Source: Tannerella sp. (lineage in GTDB: Bacteria; Bacteroidota; Bacteroidia; Bacteroidales; Tannerellaceae). From it: a stretch of DNA of 10,380 nt. Both the position numbers and the translations under genes were made by a program. Location: contig JAITBC010000163.1 of assembly GCA_031283785.1 (NCBI GenBank), positions 1 through 10,380 of the forward strand. Reading direction: 5' to 3'. Positions 6,475 through 10,380 of this stretch are shown in pieces. The notes below the pieces were generated by a model. That model did not search any database. It saw nothing but the letters and a program-made list of their open reading frames with translations, and was not told the DNA's origin. Every line of letters starts with the position of its first letter. Within the stretch, counting starts at the first letter, position 1.

Positions 6475-8913
6475 ATGAAACGGAATCTATTTCTTATTTC
6501 CTTATTAACAAGGGGATTTTGCTTCGCGGTAACAGCGATAGCGGCAACGATACCGGCGGCGGCAGCAAAAGCAGCGCCGGAAACAATACCAGCGTCGGCA
6601 ACTACAATGTCAGCGTCGGCACCTCCGATGTCAACGGCGGTAACGCCACTGACTACTGCAGCGGCGGCAAATTTCACTCCTGTAGACTATGTTAATCCGT
6701 TAACCGGTACTCTTTCAAAACACTCTCTTTCCACAGGGAACACATATCCGGCAATCGCCATGCCGTGGGGGATGAATTTCTGGATGCCCCAGACAGGGAA
6801 AATGGGGGACGGATGGGCTTATACTTACGATGCGGACAAGATTCGCGGATTCAAACAGACGCATCAGCCAAGCCCATGGATTAATGATTACGGGCAGTTT
6901 GCAATCATGCCGGTTACGGGCAAAGCGGTTTTCAACCAGGACGAACGTGCCAGCTGGTTTTCCCACAAGGCGGAAACGGCAACGCCGTATTACTATAAAG
7001 TATACCTTGCCGACCATGATGTCGTAACGGAGATAGCGCCAACGGAACGAGCCGCGCTGTTTCGTTTTACGTTCCCCGAAAACGAACGGTCTTTTGTTGT
7101 TATCGATGCCTTTGATAAAGGCTCTTATATAAAAATAATACCGGAAGAAAACAAAATCATAGGGTATACGACGAAAAATGCAGGAGGTGTACCGGATAAT
7201 TTCCGCAACTATTTTGTGATTGTTTTTGATAAAAAATTTACTTATAAAGCCTCCGTCACAGATAATGTGATAAACGTCGACAACCTTGAGGCGCAATGCG
7301 ATCATGCCGGCGCTATCGCAGGGTTCGGCACAAAAAGAGGAGAGACGGTACATGCACGGGTAGCATCGTCCTTTATCAGCTACGAACAGGCCGAACTTAA
7401 CCTGAAAGAACTCGGCAACGACGACCTCAATGCCGTTGCCGGAAAAGGAAAGCAAAAATGGAACGACATTCTGGGTCGAATCGTTGTAGAAGATGATAAT
7501 ATAGATAAACTCCGCACGTTTTATTCCTGCCTGTACCGCTCGGTATTGTTCCCTCGCAGCTTCTTTGAAATAAACGCACAGGGGGAAACCGTTCATTACA
7601 GTCCGTACAACGGGCAGGTTCTTCCCGGATATATGTTCACGGATACGGGATTCTGGGACACCTTCCGCTCGCTGTTTCCGTTCCTCAACCTGATGTATCC
7701 TTCAATGAACGTAAAGATGCAGGAAGGACTTGCCAATGTCTATAAAGAAAGCGGATTCTTGCCGGAATGGGCAAGTCCGGGACATCGCGGATGCATGATA
7801 GGCAATAACTCTGCCGCCGTTGTCGCCGACGCATGGCTGAAAGGACTGCGGAACTACGATATTGAAACGCTTTGGGAAGCCGTTAAGCACGGCGCCAACG
7901 CCGTACATCCGACCGTGAGTTCGACCGGCAGGCTCGGATATGAATATTACAACCGGCTCGGATATGTGCCTTACGATGTGAAGATTAACGAGAATGCCGC
8001 CCGTACGCTTGAATATGCGTATAACGACTGGTGCATCTACCAACTGGGGAAGGCGCTGGGTAAACCCGAAAAGGAAATTGCCGTTTACGCCCAAAGAGCC
8101 TTGAACTACAAAAATGTTTTCGATCCTGAACATAAACTGATGAGGGGCAAAAATTCCGACGGCACGTTCCAGTCGCCTTTCAATCCGCTGAAATGGGGCG
8201 ACGCTTTTACCGAAGGTAACAGTTGGCATTACACATGGTCGGTATTTCATGACCCGGCAGGGCTGATTCGCTTAATGGGAGGGCAAAAAGAGTTCAATAT
8301 CATGATGGATTCCGTATTTAACGTGCCTCCTTTATTCGATGAGAGTTATTACAGGGCCGTAATACACGAAATACGCGAAATGCAAATCATGAATATGGGT
8401 AATTATGCGCACGGCAATCAACCGATACAACACATGATTTACCTCTATAATTATTCCGGGGAACCGTGGAAAGCACAGTACCGGGTAAGAGACGTGATGG
8501 ATAAACTTTATAATGCGAATCCCGACGGCTATTGCGGCGACGAGGATAACGGGCAGACATCCTCCTGGTATGTATTCTCTGCGATGGGGTTTTATACGGT
8601 ATGTCCCGGTACGGATGAATATATTTTCGGCTCCCCGCTGTTGAAAAAAATGACGCTGCATCTTGAAAACGGAAAAGAAGTCGTCATTAACGCCCTTAAC
8701 AACAGGAAAGAGACGTACTATATAGAATCCGTGAAGGTAAACGGGACAGCATATACAAAAAATTACATAAAGCACGAGACATTGACGAATGGCGCGGTGA
8801 TCGACTTCAACATGTCGTCATCGCCGAATAAATCGAGGGGAATAACGGCCGACGATTTTCCGTATTCCTTCTCAAACGAGGTAAACGTCAGGAACGATAA
8901 AAAATGGAAATAG
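6475..8913 (+). CDS. GH92 alpha-mannosidase, secreted, with anomalous Ala-rich N-terminal linker
   Basis: GH92 enzymes are calcium-dependent inverting exo-alpha-mannosidases that trim mannans and N-glycans. The family start YVNPLTGT (72-79) is followed by [20 protein letters not shown] (88-107), [20 protein letters not shown] (112-131) and [12 protein letters not shown] (592-603). E580 in [10 protein letters not shown] and D689/D691 in GDEDNGQ are separated by 109 and 111 residues. From memory this is the same spacing as E533, D642 and D644, the catalytic residues reported for Bt3990, so the active site looks complete. The N-terminus has a signal-peptide-like stretch (1 to about 18-34). Residues about 19-65 are Ala/Thr/Pro/Ser-rich with purine-ending codons, unlike the rest of the gene, and probably represent a frame-shifted linker. 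The GH domain itself is intact. The 3' end overlaps ruvB by 10 bp. Exact linkage specificity cannot be read from sequence. Confidence 0.93.
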   Translation: MKRNLFLISLLTRGFCFAVTAIAATIPAAAAKAAPETIPASATTMSASAPPMSTAVTPLTTAAAANFTPVDYVNPLTGTLSKHSLSTGNTYPAIAMPWGMNFWMPQTGKMGDGWAYTYDADKIRGFKQTHQPSPWINDYGQFAIMPVTGKAVFNQDERASWFSHKAETATPYYYKVYLADHDVVTEIAPTERAALFRFTFPENERSFVVIDAFDKGSYIKIIPEENKIIGYTTKNAGGVPDNFRNYFVIVFDKKFTYKASVTDNVINVDNLEAQCDHAGAIAGFGTKRGETVHARVASSFISYEQAELNLKELGNDDLNAVAGKGKQKWNDILGRIVVEDDNIDKLRTFYSCLYRSVLFPRSFFEINAQGETVHYSPYNGQVLPGYMFTDTGFWDTFRSLFPFLNLMYPSMNVKMQEGLANVYKESGFLPEWASPGHRGCMIGNNSAAVVADAWLKGLRNYDIETLWEAVKHGANAVHPTVSSTGRLGYEYYNRLGYVPYDVKINENAARTLEYAYNDWCIYQLGKALGKPEKEIAVYAQRALNYKNVFDPEHKLMRGKNSDGTFQSPFNPLKWGDAFTEGNSWHYTWSVFHDPAGLIRLMGGQKEFNIMMDSVFNVPPLFDESYYRAVIHEIREMQIMNMGNYAHGNQPIQHMIYLYNYSGEPWKAQYRVRDVMDKLYNANPDGYCGDEDNGQTSSWYVFSAMGFYTVCPGTDEYIFGSPLLKKMTLHLENGKEVVINALNNRKETYYIESVKVNGTAYTKNYIKHETLTNGAVIDFNMSSSPNKSRGITADDFPYSFSNEVNVRNDKKWK
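6529..6670 (+). other. GH92 linker segment with coding signature in the +2 frame (putative compensated double frameshift)
   Basis: In the annotated frame nearly every codon here ends in A or G (GCG, GTA, ACA, GCG, ATA, GCG, GCA, ACG). The +2 frame reads GGT AAC AGC GAT AGC GGC AAC GAT and keeps that C/T-ending pattern for about 47 codons. It encodes a Gly/Ser/Asn/Thr-rich linker ([16 protein letters not shown] and onward), open from 6459 to a stop at 6693-6695. One added base near 6528 would give a signal peptide ending FCFA followed by GNSDSG. Removing one A from the AAA at 6669-6671 restores [14 protein letters not shown]. Sequencing error and real paired indels are both possible. Confidence 0.55.
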
Positions 8914-9941
8914 AAGAAGAGTATTTCGACATACGGGAAAAAACACGACGTATTCCGGAGAATGACAAGGAATATGAAAATAAATTAAGGCCGTTGTCTT
9001 TTGACGATTTCAGCGGACAGTTGAAGGTGGTGGAAAACCTGAAAGTGTTTGTGACGGCGACACGTATGCGTGGCGAGGCCCTTGATCATGTACTTCTGCA
9101 CGGACCTCCGGGATTGGGAAAAACGACTTTATCGAACATCATATCGAACGAACTTGGCGCAGGTATAAAAATCACATCGGGGCCTGTTTTGGATAAGCCG
9201 GGAGATCTTGCCGGAGTACTCACGTCGTTAGACAAAAACGATGTGCTTTTCATCGACGAAATACACCGTTTAAGTCCGATTGTCGAGGAATATCTCTATT
9301 CGGCTATGGAAGATTACCGCATAGATATTATGATTGATAAAGGTCCGAGCGCCCGTTCCATACAGATAGACCTGGCGCCGTTTACGCTTATCGGCGCCAC
9401 TACGCGTAGCGGCCTCCTGACCAGTCCGCTACGCGCCCGTTTCGGCATCAATATGCACCTCGAATATTACGGCGTCGAGACGCTCACAAAAATAGTCATG
9501 CGCAGCGCCGATATTCTCGGCATACGGTGCGCGTTGGAAGCGGCCGGGGAAATAGCCGGGCGCAGTCGCGGCACGCCCCGTGTGGCCAACGCTCTCTTAC
9601 GGCGCGTACGCGACTTCGCACAAGTGAAGGGAAGCGGGTCTATCGACAAAGCCATAGCCTGCTATTCGCTGGAAGCGCTCAACATAGACCGCTACGGGTT
9701 AGACCAGATAGATAATAAACTCCTCAATACGATTATCGACAAATTCGCCGGAGGGCCGGTCGGGCTGTCTACGCTGGCCACCGCCTTGAGCGAAGACCCC
9801 GGTACGATTGAAGAAGTATACGAGCCGTTCCTCATACAGGAAGGATTCATCAAACGAACCCCCCGTGGACGCGAAGTGACCGACCTCGCATACAAACATC
9901 TGGGAAAGGCTCGTTTCCCCCAGCAAGGATCTTTGTTTTAA
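8904..9941 (+). CDS. ruvB: Holliday junction branch-migration helicase RuvB
   Basis: RuvB is the hexameric AAA+ motor that, with RuvA, drives branch migration of Holliday junctions before RuvC cleavage. The 345-residue product has the full family architecture: Walker A GPPGLGKT (67-74), Walker B LFIDEIH (115-121), sensor-1 region GATTRSG (164-170), arginine-finger region PLRARFG (175-181), sensor-2 region SRGTPRVAN (221-229), and a C-terminal winged-helix domain ending around [17 protein letters not shown] (318-334). The start at 8904 gives [12 protein letters not shown], matching the usual short N-terminus; the next in-frame Met is residue 54, inside the conserved core. An AGGA at 8890-8893 lies 10 nt before the ATG. 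The ATG sits inside the last codons of the GH92 gene, so transcription must come from upstream and translation may be coupled. The C-terminus ends in QQGSLF, resembling a sliding-clamp-binding motif. Confidence 0.97.
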   Translation: MEIEEEYFDIREKTRRIPENDKEYENKLRPLSFDDFSGQLKVVENLKVFVTATRMRGEALDHVLLHGPPGLGKTTLSNIISNELGAGIKITSGPVLDKPGDLAGVLTSLDKNDVLFIDEIHRLSPIVEEYLYSAMEDYRIDIMIDKGPSARSIQIDLAPFTLIGATTRSGLLTSPLRARFGINMHLEYYGVETLTKIVMRSADILGIRCALEAAGEIAGRSRGTPRVANALLRRVRDFAQVKGSGSIDKAIACYSLEALNIDRYGLDQIDNKLLNTIIDKFAGGPVGLSTLATALSEDPGTIEEVYEPFLIQEGFIKRTPRGREVTDLAYKHLGKARFPQQGSLF

Positions 9942-10039
9942 CAAATCTGTACGGCGGGCTATGCGAAATAAACAATACATAACAGCGTTGAGAAGGGTTT
10001 TATAATCCATATCTTTAAGCAAAAAAAACAGTTTATATT
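9942..10039 (+). promoter_or_regulatory. Intergenic promoter of the GH43-like gene
   Basis: TATCTTTA at 10010-10017 matches the -7 consensus TAnnTTTG at 7 of 8 positions. GTTG at 9987-9990 lies 19 bp upstream, a good -33 spacing. Transcription would begin near 10024, leaving a short A-rich leader (A8 run at 10021-10028) before the ATG at 10040. No terminator hairpin for ruvB could be identified. Confidence 0.45.
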
Positions 10040-10380
10040 ATGAAACGGCAAATTTTATTTTCACTTATTCTATTCGCTTTTATTTCATGTAGCAGTAATA
10101 AAAACAAAAAACCGTTGATGAGCGGTAATCCCGTTTTCGAGGGCTGGTATGCCGACCCCGAAGGAATCATTTATGATGATACATACTGGATATTCCCCAC
10201 GTGGAGCGATGTATATGAAAAACAGGTTTTTTTCGACTGTTTTTCTTCAAAAGACCTTATTACATGGACCAAACACAGTCGTATTCTGGACACAACAGAA
10301 GTGAAATGGGCAAAACGCGCGATGTGGGCGCCTTCGGTCATACGCAAGGAGGGTAAATTTTATCTGTTTTTCGGAGCGAA
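10040..10380 (+). CDS. GH43-like glycosidase lipoprotein, 5' part only (cut by window edge)
   Basis: The first 113 codons are present and the frame is still open at the edge. Residues 1-17 form a lipoprotein signal with lipobox FISC, and Cys17 is the expected lipidation site. The domain start GNPVFEGWYADPEGIIYDD (29-47) is the usual beginning of a five-bladed beta-propeller glycosidase of family GH43, with D39 the likely catalytic base. YWIFPTW (49-55) and the WAPSV motif (96-100, compare WAPDV in GH43) support this. Family members hydrolyse arabinosides, xylosides or galactosides; the subfamily cannot be told from the first blade, and GH117- or GH130-type propellers are less likely alternatives. 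After the cysteine the sequence is SSNKNKKP, without the acidic lipoprotein-export signal described for surface-exposed Bacteroidota lipoproteins, which hints at a periplasm-facing anchor. It has its own putative promoter. Confidence 0.8.
   Translation, partial: MKRQILFSLILFAFISCSSNKNKKPLMSGNPVFEGWYADPEGIIYDDTYWIFPTWSDVYEKQVFFDCFSSKDLITWTKHSRILDTTEVKWAKRAMWAPSVIRKEGKFYLFFGA

Noticed and set aside
6715..7596. A 293-codon open frame on the minus strand inside the GH92 gene
   Set aside because: It is fully antisense to conserved GH92 sequence, rich in Arg/Ile/Phe without a domain pattern, and explained by codon bias of the + strand gene.
7931..7966. 12-bp direct repeat GGCTCGGATATG (7931-7942 and 7955-7966)
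   Set aside because: It encodes RLGY twice in a region where GH92 proteins naturally have repeated Gly-Tyr motifs, so it is explained by protein sequence.
7702..8250. A 182-codon minus-strand open frame
   Set aside because: Antisense to the conserved GH92 core, with no recognisable motif and no promoter.
9699..10022. A 107-codon minus-strand open frame reaching past the ruvB stop
   Set aside because: Most of it is antisense to the conserved RuvB winged-helix region and the remainder is AT-rich spacer. No protein signature is seen.

Overview
The window reads as chromosomal DNA of a Bacteroidota bacterium, most likely a Bacteroidales glycan degrader. The support is a SusC-type TonB-dependent receptor with an STN domain, a GH92 alpha-mannosidase and a GH43-like lipoprotein, Bacteroidales-like ComM and RuvB proteins, AT-rich leaders without clear Shine-Dalgarno sites, and promoter boxes of the TAnnTTTG type. 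All supported genes are on the + strand. I could not run searches, so family names rest on motifs read by eye.

Region 1 (1-4711) is a damaged polysaccharide-utilisation locus (PUL). The tail of an unidentified CDS ends at 87. After a 172-bp gap with a possible hairpin comes an 885-codon ORF that is a chimera. Residues 1 to about 707 are a SusC receptor (signal peptide, STN, carboxypeptidase-regulatory-like domain, plug, early barrel). Residues from about 708 on look like the C-terminal beta-sandwich of a heparinase II/III-like polysaccharide lyase. The rest of the barrel, a SusD gene and the lyase catalytic domain are missing, as if one in-frame deletion had removed them, or as if the assembly were collapsed here. 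Thirty bp downstream is a secreted, aspartate-rich, probably calcium-binding protein of unknown function.

Region 2 (4712-9941) holds comM (Mg-chelatase-like AAA+ branch-migration helicase), a GH92 mannosidase, and ruvB (Holliday-junction motor). The GH92 stop overlaps the ruvB start by 10 bp, so a secreted glycosidase is probably co-transcribed with ruvB. The N-terminal linker of the GH92 protein carries the clearest unexpected signal. For about 47 codons (roughly 6529-6670) the translated frame is Ala/Thr/Pro-rich with almost only purines in third position, while the +2 frame has the C-ending codon pattern of the rest of the gene and encodes a Gly/Ser/Asn linker. One missing base near 6528 and one extra base in the AAA run at 6669-6671 would account for this.

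Region 3 (9942-10380) is a 98-bp gap with a plausible promoter, then the start of a GH43-like lipoprotein cut off by the window edge.

No RNA genes, CRISPR array, insertion sequence or origin were recognised. I did not find a convincing undescribed multi-gene system. The best leads are the SusC-lyase chimera, the out-of-frame linker, and the uncharacterised Asp-rich protein.
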